Shown here piece by piece: positions 16,859-26,650 of a stretch of 64,000 nt of DNA. Under the pieces are notes generated by a model. That model saw nothing but the letters and a program-made list of their open reading frames with translations. It was not told the DNA's origin and did no database searches. Where the stretch lies: the NCBI GenBank assembly GCA_963761525.1, contig CAVXHG010000008.1:806001-870000 (forward strand), given 5' to 3'. Made by a program: the position numbers and the translations under genes. Numbering within the stretch: position 1 is the stretch's first letter; every line of letters begins with the position of its first letter. The DNA comes from BOG-931 sp963761525. Lineage in GTDB: Bacteria > Pseudomonadota > Alphaproteobacteria > Rhizobiales > Xanthobacteraceae.

Positions 16859-17453
16859 TGGTCTCTCCCTGTTCAAGAACGCTTCGGATCATCCTGGCGA
16901 CGATTGCTTCCGCGGCGGACCGGTTCATCTTCATGTCGCGCCGAAGCAGCTTCCACACATAAACGTCAGTCATCACGATCAGCGTCGTGAGCAGCTTCGC
17001 GCGCTCCGCGCCGTGCACGCGTTCGAGCTGCGGCGCAAAAACGGTTTTGACGCCGTCGCGGTGATTTTCACGGCCCTGGTTCAGTGTAGCTTTCAGGGCA
17101 GGCCGCCGGCGTTCCTCGCCCAGCCGGTCGATGACGAGATCGCCGACTGTCTCGTAAATGTCGAAGAAAGAACCGACGGCGGCACTGATGTCGCCAGGGG
17201 CGGTGGGTCTAAGAAACACGCCGCCTGCGGCCATATCTTCGAGGGCTTCATAAATCAGCTCGTCTTTACTGCCGAAGATGCGCAGCACCGTCTGCACCGT
17301 TGTTTCGGCCCGGCCGGCGATCTCATCGAGCGTGAACTCCTCGGCCGGCCGGTTGCAAAACAGTTCGACAGCGCAGGCGCGGATCCGTGCTTTGGTGGCT
17401 TGGGCCTTGGCCGCGCGGGCTGTCATGTCATAGGAGCGTTTTGCCTTTTTCAT
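16806..17453 (-). CDS. TetR-family transcriptional regulator
   Basis: A 215-residue regulator with an N-terminal helix-turn-helix (FTLDEIAGRAETTVQTVLRI then FGSKDELI) and a helical ligand-binding C-terminal domain. Its 3' end overlaps the glycosyltransferase start, and an inverted repeat lies immediately upstream of its start codon. Autoregulation and control of the glycosyltransferase are therefore likely. The ligand is unknown. Confidence 0.93.
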   Translation of the reverse strand: MKKAKRSYDMTARAAKAQATKARIRACAVELFCNRPAEEFTLDEIAGRAETTVQTVLRIFGSKDELIYEALEDMAAGGVFLRPTAPGDISAAVGSFFDIYETVGDLVIDRLGEERRRPALKATLNQGRENHRDGVKTVFAPQLERVHGAERAKLLTTLIVMTDVYVWKLLRRDMKMNRSAAEAIVARMIRSVLEQGETNGKNFMAELVGRREPAA

Positions 17454-17490
17454 ATTAACATGACTAACTCCAATTCAATTTCATGTCAAT
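17454..17490. promoter_or_regulatory. candidate TetR operator (inverted repeat)
   Basis: The half-sites ATTAACATGA (17454-17463) and TCATGTCAAT (17481-17490) are inverted with one mismatch and 17 bases between. The surrounding sequence is AT-rich, unlike its neighbours. The site directly abuts the regulator's start codon, where a bound repressor would block transcription or translation. Confidence 0.4.
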
Positions 17491-17713
17491 ACAGCTAATA
17501 TTAAATTTCACGGGGGGATTCGAAGAATGAGCCTGCGGAGGCATGGCGATTATCTCCTCCAACACCGAGAACAATTGTGTCTTCTTGCGCGGCGATGCAT
17601 GGCGTATTCCCGGCCGCGTAAAATATTGTAGGGCCGTTGTCTGATAATCTGGGGATGCGTGGCGCGAAGGCCGACCAAGCTTGCAGCCATCAAACCGATG
17701 ATGACCGCCGCCC

Positions 17714-17932
17714 ATGGAGTTTGTCGTTCACGTGTTGGAGCGTGTGTTCGATAAGGACCGCGAGACTGCCACGCGGATCATGCTTGAGATCCACAACGGC
17801 GGCACCGGCACGTGCGGAATTTATCCATACGATGCCGCGGACGCGAAGGTGAGAGAGGTCCTTGATTTTGCTCGCGAGCATCAGCAACCGCTGCAATGCG
17901 TTCTGGAGCCCGCTCATCAATCTAGTCTTTAA
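17714..17932 (+). pseudogene. clpS: ClpS-like adaptor remnant, N-terminus missing
   Basis: The frame from ATG 17714 gives MEFVVHVLERVFDKDRETA followed by the ClpS core to PLQCVLEP, matching the N-degron adaptor of ClpAP. The first part of ClpS (the KVxLxNDDYTP segment, with the acidic pair that binds the N-terminal residue) is absent. A neighbouring frame just upstream reads TDDDRRP where NDDYTP is expected, so a frameshift in the conserved segment is likely, but nothing before it resembles ClpS. No ribosome site precedes the ATG. No clpA is adjacent. It is probably a decayed second clpS copy. Confidence 0.65.
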
Positions 17933-18185
17933 ATTCACCGGCATGAGTCGCGCCGGTAAGGTCGTGCATCGGCATGATCGGCAAATACCACTGGCCCCAC
18001 GGCCCTGTGATATTGTAACTAATTACTTGACTTTTGTCTTTGTAACAGATACATTGTCCCTATCCCGCTCTTCGTGAGGGACGTCGCCGGTGACGCGGAC
18101 TGACGGAGCGGGAGCGGTTCCTGCGGGCGGAGTTTCGTCACTCTTGGCTCGCAGGCGGTTTGGGCATCGACCCGTCCGGCGCGTG
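17933..18185. other. gene-free stretch upstream of the structured element
   Basis: No supported reading frame. It contains a locally AT-rich patch (TTGTAACTAATTACTTGACT around 18014-18033) that could hold a promoter: TTGACT with TACATT about 18 bases downstream. If real, it would transcribe towards the structured element at 18186-18410. Confidence 0.35.
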
Positions 18186-18410
18186 ATCGGACTGTGAGGT
18201 GCTCACTGCACTGGCATCGGCGAGGGGACCCCCTTTGACCCGGTGATTCCAGGAAGCGCGGCCCAAACCGAGTTGGGATGAATAATCCCGGCGCATAACC
18301 GCGGAGGAGCGCCGAAGGGCGAGCGGCTCGCATAGGGCCGCGGCTGTGCCTGCTTACCGGGTGCAGCTACCGTGGTGCGCCGTTCGGCGCTCCGCCTCCC
18401 TTGTTCAGGG
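18186..18410 (+). other. possible structured non-coding element
   Basis: GC-rich sequence without a credible gene. AGCGCCGAA (near 18307) pairs with TTCGGCGCT (near 18383), and the flanking GGAGG pairs with CCTCC, closing a domain of about 95 bases with smaller internal hairpins (GGGCCGCGG region). Reading frames across it are Arg/Pro/Ser-rich with no domain, though similar frames are, as I recall, annotated as hypothetical proteins in Bradyrhizobium, which would make this a recurrent element. It may be an sRNA, a repeat family member or both. Confidence 0.35.
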
Positions 18411-18511
18411 AGGTTGAAACATTGCCTCCCGTCTGTTTGAGGCACCTTTTCTTATCGCGTGAACAAGACTTCGGATGCAGATGCATCGCGAGAATGGAAT
18501 TGCTCGCTTCC

Positions 18512-18617
18512 CGTCATCCTGAGGTGCGAGCGCAGCGAGCCTCGAAGGATGCGGGCCGAGGTGTCGTGGCCGTCGTCCTTCGAGGGCCGCCATAGTGGCG
18601 GCCACCTCAGGATGACG
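18512..18617. repeat. long palindromic repeat (CGTCATCCTGAGGTG family)
   Basis: CGTCATCCTGAGGTG at 18512-18526 is exactly inverted at 18603-18617. The inner arms GCCTCGAAGGATG and CGTCCTTCGAGGG also pair, so the whole 106 bp can form one long hairpin. This sequence type is, from memory, a widespread intergenic repeat in Bradyrhizobium and Rhodopseudomonas genomes. Confidence 0.85.
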
Positions 18618-18692
18618 GAGAACAAGAACGAGACTCAAAAATGAAAACCAGACGAGGAACCAACCGCAGCTTTCCGGGGCGATTGACTTCTC

Positions 18693-19136
18693 GACGAGTG
18701 GCTTGAGCTTCCCTATCTGCGCCGGCTTGATCTCAAGCGCCGGGCCGAATGCGAACGGTTCGGCTGTCATCGGTTGTGTGCGCGCAAACAATGCAAGCGG
18801 CATCGCATTTGTTGCGGCGCCGATGCGGAGGACTGCGCGCGGCGGTTCTGGCATCTCACGAAACCGAAGCCCAAGACATTATGGCGGGAGCTGTCCCGGC
18901 TTTCGAGACTGGTCGAATTGGCCAAAGTGGATGCACGGCCACCTTGGAGTAGCCCGCCGCAGCAAGCGACGCCCGCGGCGCAGCGTTCCGCTAAGGCGGC
19001 ATCCGGCCGGGCCTCCGGGGGTTCGGGCCGCCGTCCGGCTTCCGGCCCGGTTCGTGCGGATAAAGCGGATTCGGACGCAGGCCTTTGGGAAATCATCCAA
19101 ACCGGCCGGTCCGGGGAGGGGGATAAAGCGCCTTAA
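18693..19136 (+). pseudogene. Cys-rich hypothetical reading frame lacking a start
   Basis: From a stop at 18684 the frame runs to 19136 and reads EWLELPYLRRLDLKRRAEC and then FGCHRLCARKQCKRHRICC, a cluster of seven cysteines with His and Arg spacing like a zinc-binding module, followed by a low-complexity Ala/Pro/Ser/Gly tail. Codon use matches real genes here. No ATG/GTG precedes the conserved part in frame; an ATG at 18641 in another frame gives a plausible N-terminus (MKTRRGTN) only if two indels are allowed. It is either a broken gene or one beginning at TTG 18774. Function unknown. Confidence 0.4.
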
Positions 19137-19272
19137 CGCGTTGCGCGGCGGGGCGTTTTATGCGATGTCCGCGCCGAATTGGGCCGGATGCACGCTTGTT
19201 CGTGCCGGGCACACTATTCTTACGGGCCGGCGTTCCTGTTTGGCCCCTTAAACGACAACCGGGGTCGATACG

Positions 19273-21405
<2,133 letters not shown>

Positions 21406-21438
21406 TTAAGCGCTGGCGCTCGAACAAACACTCCGCTC

Positions 21439-21546
21439 GTCCCCGCGAAAGCGGGGACCCAGCGGGGGGGTTGCACGTGTTCTTCTGTTTGTGCGCTATC
21501 GTTTTAGCGAAGCTGGATTCCCGCTTTCGCGGGAATGAGCGGAAAA
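21439..21546. repeat. paired palindromes between convergent hppA and bamE
   Basis: GTCCCCGCGAAAGCGGGGAC (21439-21458) and ATTCCCGCTTTCGCGGGAAT (21527-21546) are each self-complementary with four-base loops; their GCGAAAGCGGG and CCCGCTTTCGCGGG cores are also complementary to each other. They occupy the short space between two converging genes and could act as a bidirectional terminator. The sequence type is common between genes in this bacterial group. Confidence 0.8.
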
Positions 21547-21557
21547 TCCGCCGCCGC

Positions 21558-22040
21558 TTAAGAGCCTTCGCCTTTGATCGTGCGGAAGATGTAGCTCAAC
21601 ACCGTGTTTTCGTTGCCGCTGGTCGGCGTGGTGTTGCTGATGAAGTCGAAAATCTTGCCGTCTTTCATGCCGTATTCGGCAAGGCGCTGAACGCGGCGGT
21701 TTCTGTCGAAATAAACCGCGACCACGCGTTGGTCGGTGATGCTGGTGTTCATGAAGGAGATCGGGCGATCGGCGCGCTGCGAGATGTAATAGAACGCTTC
21801 ACCGCTCACCGTTGCGACGGTCGAGGGGGTGCCGAGCACGAGCAGCACTTGTTCCTGCGAGGCGCCGAGCGGGATCTGCTCCAGTGCGCCTTCGGGCAGC
21901 ACGTAGCCGCGCTGGAAGGTCTCGCCGACGCCGAAGCAGCCGCCGAGCATCAGCGACAGCGACACCGCAGCCGCGCAAGCGACCGCAGGCCGTCTGTAAC
22001 CTTTAAGCCAGTGAATGCCCCGCACTTTCGAACAGCCCAT
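21558..22040 (-). CDS. bamE: outer membrane assembly lipoprotein BamE (SmpA/OmlA)
   Basis: A 160-residue lipoprotein: signal peptide with lipobox LMLGGC (Cys35), then the SmpA/OmlA fold with IPLGASQEQVLLVLGTPS and FYYISQ. It belongs to the BAM complex that folds outer-membrane beta-barrels. It is divergent from the CBP3 chaperone gene with about 90 bp between, the arrangement usual for Hyphomicrobiales. The length is at the upper end for the family because of the long N-terminus. Confidence 0.93.
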   Translation of the reverse strand: MGCSKVRGIHWLKGYRRPAVACAAAVSLSLMLGGCFGVGETFQRGYVLPEGALEQIPLGASQEQVLLVLGTPSTVATVSGEAFYYISQRADRPISFMNTSITDQRVVAVYFDRNRRVQRLAEYGMKDGKIFDFISNTTPTSGNENTVLSYIFRTIKGEGS

Positions 22041-22130
22041 CTTGCCTCGAAACGCCGCGTGCCGTACGCCGAAAGCACGAGATTAGCAATCAACCCGCCC
22101 CAGCGCACGCGAAGGAACTGGTCTATCCCT

Positions 22131-22703
22131 ATGATCTTGCCGGGGTTTCGACGCCGCTCCCAAGCCCGTATCATTGCCGCGCTTTATGGCGCGGTCGTGG
22201 CGCAGGCGCGCTCTCCCGTATTCTATGCCGACTACGGCGTGCCCGATACGGTCGAGGGCCGGTTTGACCTGATAGTGCTCCATCTGGTGCTGCTGCTGCG
22301 CCGGCTGGGCCAGGAAGCAGACCCAGGGAACAGCCTGGGCCAGAGTTTGGGCCAGAGTCTTGGCCAAGACCTGTTCGACGAGTTTTGCCGCGATCTCGAC
22401 GCCAATCTGCGCGAAATGGGCGTCGGCGACCTTGCCGTGCCGAAGCGGATGCAGCGTTTCGCCGAAGCCTTTTACGGCCGGCAATCGGTCTATGGCGAAG
22501 CGCTTGCCGCTGCGGGTCGGGGGGACTTTGAGAAGGCGCTGGCGCGCAATATCTATCAGGGCAGCGAAGGCGACGATGCGGCACGGCTTGCACAGTATGC
22601 CCGAGCCGTAGTGGCCGACCTCGATGCGCAGCGCGACGATGCGCTAAACCGCGGCGACGTCACCTTCGTGAGTCCTAAAGCCTTTGCACGAGAACAAGCG
22701 TAG
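22131..22703 (+). CDS. ubiquinol-cytochrome c chaperone (CBP3 family)
   Basis: A 190-residue protein of the CBP3/UQCC1 family that helps assemble the cytochrome bc1 complex. Family signs are YGAVVAQARSPVFYADYGVP near the start, RFDLIVLHLVLLLRRL, and the NLREMGVGDLAVPKRMQRF block. A four-residue unit (SLGQ) is repeated three times near residue 70, encoded by imperfect direct repeats of about 12 bp; most homologues have a single short linker there. The start was set at ATG 22131 after the upstream non-coding region. The next gene starts directly after its stop. Confidence 0.9.
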   Translation: MILPGFRRRSQARIIAALYGAVVAQARSPVFYADYGVPDTVEGRFDLIVLHLVLLLRRLGQEADPGNSLGQSLGQSLGQDLFDEFCRDLDANLREMGVGDLAVPKRMQRFAEAFYGRQSVYGEALAAAGRGDFEKALARNIYQGSEGDDAARLAQYARAVVADLDAQRDDALNRGDVTFVSPKAFAREQA

Positions 22704-23306
22704 ATGCCCGAGCGCAACACGGACAATAAGACAGAGAAGAAGCTGCCGGCGCCCTGGAGTGTGCCGGTCGCGGTTACCGACGTTTCGGAAGAAACCGGCC
22801 GCCATTTCGAGCTGACCGCTGATGCGGACGCCCGCGCCGCGATTGCCCGGATCGCTGACATCCGGGAGCTGCCGCGGCTTGCCGCCACATTCGATGTCAC
22901 GCGGCACGGCGAAGACGGTTTGCGTGTCGTCGGTCAGGTCACGGCCACCGTCGGCCAGAATTGCGTTGTGACGCTCGAACCGGTTTCAAATGAGATCCAC
23001 GAGACGATCCACCTCGTGTTCGGGCCGTCGTCGCCCGAGTTCGAGTCGGAACCCGATGAGGACGACGAGTCGGGCGAACGCTCCGGCCGGTCGAAGCGGA
23101 ACCTCGATGGGCCGGAGCCGTTGCTCGGCGATTCCGTCGATCTCGGCGCGCTGGCGACCGAGTTCCTGATCCTCGGGATCGATCCCTATCCCCGTAAGCC
23201 TGACGCGAAATTTGAGCTGCCGCAGGATGGCAAGCCTGATCCCGGTCCGTTTGCGGTTCTGGCCGGCCTCACCGCCAAGGATCGGAAGGATCGCAATGAC
23301 CACTGA
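22704..23306 (+). CDS. DUF177 (YceD-like) protein
   Basis: A 200-residue protein with the DUF177 pattern: GQVTATVGQNCVVTLEPVS, an acidic patch (ESEPDEDDES) and LGALATEFLILGIDPYPRKP. YceD-type proteins are linked to 23S rRNA handling and usually sit beside rpmF/plsX. Its ATG follows the previous stop without a gap, so it is coupled to the chaperone gene. plsX follows 93 bp later. Confidence 0.9.
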   Translation: MPERNTDNKTEKKLPAPWSVPVAVTDVSEETGRHFELTADADARAAIARIADIRELPRLAATFDVTRHGEDGLRVVGQVTATVGQNCVVTLEPVSNEIHETIHLVFGPSSPEFESEPDEDDESGERSGRSKRNLDGPEPLLGDSVDLGALATEFLILGIDPYPRKPDAKFELPQDGKPDPGPFAVLAGLTAKDRKDRNDH

Positions 23307-23399
23307 TCGGAGTTGTTTAAGGGGGCCGAACCGCTATTCTCCGCCGCGGTTACATAATTGTTCCCCCCGGACATAGGACCAGGACCGCAAGGTCACTCA

Positions 23400-24455
23400 A
23401 TGTCAGACAAGGTCCGGATTGCGCTTGATGCGATGGGGGGCGACCGCGGCCCCGCCGTTGTCGTGGCCGGTGCCGATCTGGCGCTCACCCAGCACCCTGG
23501 GACCGAATTCCGCTTCTTCGGCAATTCCGCGCAGATCGCGCCGCTGGTCGATGCGCGCCCGGCGCTGAAAGCCGCTTCGGCGATCATCCACACCGACGTC
23601 GCGGTGAAGATGGAGGACAAGCCCAGTCAAGCGTTGCGCTATGGGCGCTGGAAGTCCTCGATGTGGCTCGCCATCGATGCCGTCAAGAAAGGCGATTCCG
23701 ACATGGTGGTGTCGGCCGGCAATACCGGCGCGCTGATGGCGATGTCGAAATTCCATCTCAAGACGCTGCCGGGCATCGAGCGCCCGGCGATCGCGGCGCT
23801 GTGGCCGACATTGCGCGGCGAATCCATTGTGCTCGACGTTGGCGCTTCAATCGGAGCGGACGCCGAACATCTGGTCCATCTCGCGGTGATGGGGGCGGCG
23901 ACCGCGCGCATCCTGTTCGGCATCGAACAGCCGAGCGTCGGGCTGCTCAATATCGGCGTCGAGGAAGCCAAAGGCCTCGAGCAGGTGCGGGAAGCCGGCC
24001 AGATGCTGCGCGAGGAGAAATTGCCGGGCCTCAATTATTTTGGCTTCGTCGAAGGCGACGACATCGGCAAAGGCACCGTCGACGTGGTGGTGACCGAAGG
24101 ATTTGCCGGCAATATCGCGCTCAAGACCGCCGAAGGGACGGCGCGGCAGATCGGCGAATATCTGCGCGGCGCGATGAGCCGTTCATGGCGTGCCAAGATC
24201 GGTTATTTGTTCGCCCGATCGGCGTTTCGGCAACTGCGGGAAAAGATGGATCCGCGGCGCGCCAATGGCGGCGTGTTTCTCGGCCTCAACGGCATTGTCA
24301 TCAAGAGCCATGGCGGCGCCGATGCCGAGGGTTTTGCCGCCGCGATCGAGCTCGGCCACGGCGTGGTCCGCGATGAGCTTTTGGTCAAGATTACAGAGGC
24401 GCTCGGCCGCCACGGCAAGACCGTATTGCAAGCGGTCGGCGGAGCTGCCTCGTGA
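23400..24455 (+). CDS. plsX: PlsX, acyl-ACP:phosphate acyltransferase
   Basis: The 351-residue enzyme makes acyl-phosphate for phospholipid synthesis. It starts IALDAMGGDRGPAVVVAGA, the classic PlsX N-terminus, and has SAGNTGALMA, FVEGDDIGKGTVDVVVTEGF and GNIALKTAEG. ATG 23400 is right before this; an upstream in-frame extension is unlikely. Its stop overlaps the fabH start (GTGA), as in most bacteria with plsX-fabH. Confidence 0.97.
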   Translation: MSDKVRIALDAMGGDRGPAVVVAGADLALTQHPGTEFRFFGNSAQIAPLVDARPALKAASAIIHTDVAVKMEDKPSQALRYGRWKSSMWLAIDAVKKGDSDMVVSAGNTGALMAMSKFHLKTLPGIERPAIAALWPTLRGESIVLDVGASIGADAEHLVHLAVMGAATARILFGIEQPSVGLLNIGVEEAKGLEQVREAGQMLREEKLPGLNYFGFVEGDDIGKGTVDVVVTEGFAGNIALKTAEGTARQIGEYLRGAMSRSWRAKIGYLFARSAFRQLREKMDPRRANGGVFLGLNGIVIKSHGGADAEGFAAAIELGHGVVRDELLVKITEALGRHGKTVLQAVGGAAS

Positions 24456-25429
24456 CTGTACGGCGCTCGGTCATTCTCGGCTGCGGCGGTTACTTGCCGA
24501 GCCAGGTGCTCACCAACAGCGATCTCGCGCAGAAGGTGGACACCTCGGACGAATGGATCGTCCAGCGCACCGGCATCCACGAGCGCCGCATTGCCGCGCC
24601 CGGTGAGCTCACCTCCGATCTCGCGGTGCATGCGGCGCGTGCCGCGCTGGCGCACGCCCGGGTCGACGCACAATCGATCGACCTGATCGTGCTGGCGACC
24701 TCGACGCCGGATAATACGTTCCCAGCCTCCGCGGTCACCGTGCAGGCGCAGCTCGGCATTACCCACGGCGCCGCGTTCGATTTGCAGGCGGTTTGCTCAG
24801 GCTTCGTCTTCGCCCTTGCGACCGCCGATGGCCTGCTGAAGTCCGGGGCGTTTTCGCGGGCGCTGGTGATCGGTGCGGAGACGTTTTCCCGTCTGCTCGA
24901 CTGGACCGACCGCACCACTTGCGTCCTGTTCGGAGATGGCGCCGGCGCCGTGGTGCTCGACGCCCAGGAGCAACCGGGCACCCGGGACGACCGGGGCCTC
25001 CTGACGATCCATCTGCGCTCGGACGGCCGCCACAAAGACAAGCTCTATGTCGATGGAGGACCATCCTCCACCGGCACCGTGGGCCACCTGCGCATGGAAG
25101 GCCGCGAAGTTTTCAAACACGCCGTGGCGATGATCACCGACGTGGTGGAAGACGCTTTCGAGGCGACAGGTTACTGCGCCGACGATGTCGATTGGTTCAT
25201 TCCACACCAGGCTAACAAGCGCATCATCGACGGATCGGCGCACAAGCTCGGCATCGCGCCGGCAAAAATCGTCGTCAGCGTCGATCGGCACGGCAATACG
25301 TCCGCCGCATCCATCCCGCTTGCCCTCTCCGATGCTGTTGCCGACCGCAGGATCAAGCGTGGGGATCTGTTGTTGCTGGAAGCTATGGGCGGCGGCTTCA
25401 CCTGGGGTGCGGCTTTGGTCCGCTGGTGA
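24452..25429 (+). CDS. fabH: FabH, beta-ketoacyl-ACP synthase III
   Basis: The 325-residue condensing enzyme starts fatty-acid synthesis from acetyl-CoA and malonyl-ACP. The triad is visible: C115 in LQAVCSGF, H252 in FIPHQANKRI and N282 in RHGNTSAAS. The GTG start overlaps plsX by four bases. The length and motifs are complete. Confidence 0.97.
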   Translation: MTVRRSVILGCGGYLPSQVLTNSDLAQKVDTSDEWIVQRTGIHERRIAAPGELTSDLAVHAARAALAHARVDAQSIDLIVLATSTPDNTFPASAVTVQAQLGITHGAAFDLQAVCSGFVFALATADGLLKSGAFSRALVIGAETFSRLLDWTDRTTCVLFGDGAGAVVLDAQEQPGTRDDRGLLTIHLRSDGRHKDKLYVDGGPSSTGTVGHLRMEGREVFKHAVAMITDVVEDAFEATGYCADDVDWFIPHQANKRIIDGSAHKLGIAPAKIVVSVDRHGNTSAASIPLALSDAVADRRIKRGDLLLLEAMGGGFTWGAALVRW

Positions 25430-25669
25430 GGATTTGTCGATCCGCGCGCAGTTCCCGATCGGGCGCGATTACGTGTTTTTGGTCAACTGGCGCGCGTAAG
25501 GCTTTCCGGCCGATCAATCCTGCGTTTTCATCGTATGTAGCGACAAAGCCACTGTCGGAAAACCTTCGCCGAAGCCCCGTTGACACTCGTCACGCCAAGC
25601 TAATATCGTAGATAATTCAGCACGATATATTGATCGACAGAGATCGATGGCGGGTGCTCGGGGCTGGCG

Positions 25670-25978
25670 ATGACGGGAAAGACGGTAACGCGTGCCGATC
25701 TGTGCGAGGCGGTCTACCAAAAGGTTGGCCTGTCGCGCACCGAATCCTCTACACTCGTTGAACTTGTCTTGAAGGAAATCACCGACTGCCTGGAGCGTGG
25801 CGAGACGGTGAAACTGTCGTCGTTCGGTTCATTTGTCGTGCGCAAGAAAGGCCAGCGTATCGGCCGTAATCCCAAGACCGGCAAGGAAGTTCCGATATCG
25901 CCGCGCCGTGTCATGGTGTTCAAGCCTTCCGCCATCCTCAAGCAGCGGATCAATTCCGAGCCTGATGGCGGTCAATAA
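25670..25978 (+). CDS. ihfA: integration host factor alpha subunit
   Basis: The 102-residue DNA-bending protein forms IHF with IhfB. It has the HU/IHF fold with KLSSFGSFVVRKKGQRIGRN and the minor-groove arm NPKTGKEVPISPRRVMVFKPS, including the proline at the tip. It is preceded by about 240 bp of mostly empty sequence that must hold its promoter, and is followed closely by the MerR gene. Confidence 0.96.
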   Translation: MTGKTVTRADLCEAVYQKVGLSRTESSTLVELVLKEITDCLERGETVKLSSFGSFVVRKKGQRIGRNPKTGKEVPISPRRVMVFKPSAILKQRINSEPDGGQ

Positions 25979-26003
25979 CCGCTTTCAGTAGGGGTTTAGG
26001 GAA

Positions 26004-26618
26004 TTGGACAAGGCGCCGGACGCATTCCGCACCATCAGCGAAGTCGCCGATGAAATTGACGTCCCGCAGCATGTGCTGCGGTTCTGGGAGAGCCGTTTCA
26101 CGCAGATAAAGCCGATGAAACGCGGTGGTGGCCGGAGGTATTATCGTCCGGATGATATCGACCTGCTGCGGGGTATCCGTCATTTGCTTTACGGTGAGGG
26201 CTATACCATCCGCGGCGTGCAGCGCATCCTTCGCGACGAGGGCGCAGCTTTCGTTCAGGACGTCTGGCGCGCCGGTGCCGCTACGCCGCCTGCCCAATCC
26301 ACAGACGATCTCGCCGAGGACGATCTTGCGGACGAGGATTTCGCAGAGGCACCCGGCGAAGGCCGGTCCGAGCCGGATCTCTCTTCGCTGACCGTCTCGC
26401 CGTCAGCTGCTGTCGCGCGTGCGCCCGATCTGGAGCCGCCTGCGGAGCGGCGTGAGCCGATATTAGCTGCGCCCGCGCTTGCCGGACGACTGAGTGGTAC
26501 AGCTGAGGCCAAGCTTCGCGATGCGCTCAATGAGTTGATCGCGTGCCGGCAACTGATCGATGCTGCGATGTCGGATGCCGATCCGGCGGAGCAGACTGGT
26601 CGAAGCGGCGAGATTTGA
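26004..26618 (+). CDS. MerR-family regulator of the ihfA-merR locus
   Basis: A 204-residue protein with an N-terminal MerR winged helix (FRTISEVADEIDVPQHVLRF, then KPMKRGGGRRYYRPDDIDLL) and a disordered acidic/Ala/Pro-rich middle, ending in a short helix. The start is TTG 26004, preceded by TTAGGG: homologues also begin MDKAPDAFRTIS, and no other start precedes the helix-turn-helix. It lacks the metal-binding cysteines of classical MerR. It follows ihfA by 25 bp. Confidence 0.92.
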   Translation: MDKAPDAFRTISEVADEIDVPQHVLRFWESRFTQIKPMKRGGGRRYYRPDDIDLLRGIRHLLYGEGYTIRGVQRILRDEGAAFVQDVWRAGAATPPAQSTDDLAEDDLADEDFAEAPGEGRSEPDLSSLTVSPSAAVARAPDLEPPAERREPILAAPALAGRLSGTAEAKLRDALNELIACRQLIDAAMSDADPAEQTGRSGEI

Positions 26619-26621
26619 ATC

Positions 26622-26650
26622 CGCGAAAACCGGTTTTCCGGATCATGCTC
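26622..26650. repeat. partial copy of the GATCATGCTC palindromic repeat
   Basis: CGCGAAAACCGGTTTTCCGGATCATGCTC is one arm of the repeat seen complete at 8011 and 60721. It lies between two converging genes, and its last base is the end of the deacetylase stop codon on the minus strand. Confidence 0.75.

Noticed and set aside
18203..18445. Minus-strand 80-residue frame, Arg/Pro/Ser-rich
   Set aside because: No start context or domain; it overlaps the structured element and is best read as a by-product of high GC.
25436..25611. Short frames between fabH and ihfA
   Set aside because: No ribosome site, no family resemblance, and short; treated as intergenic.
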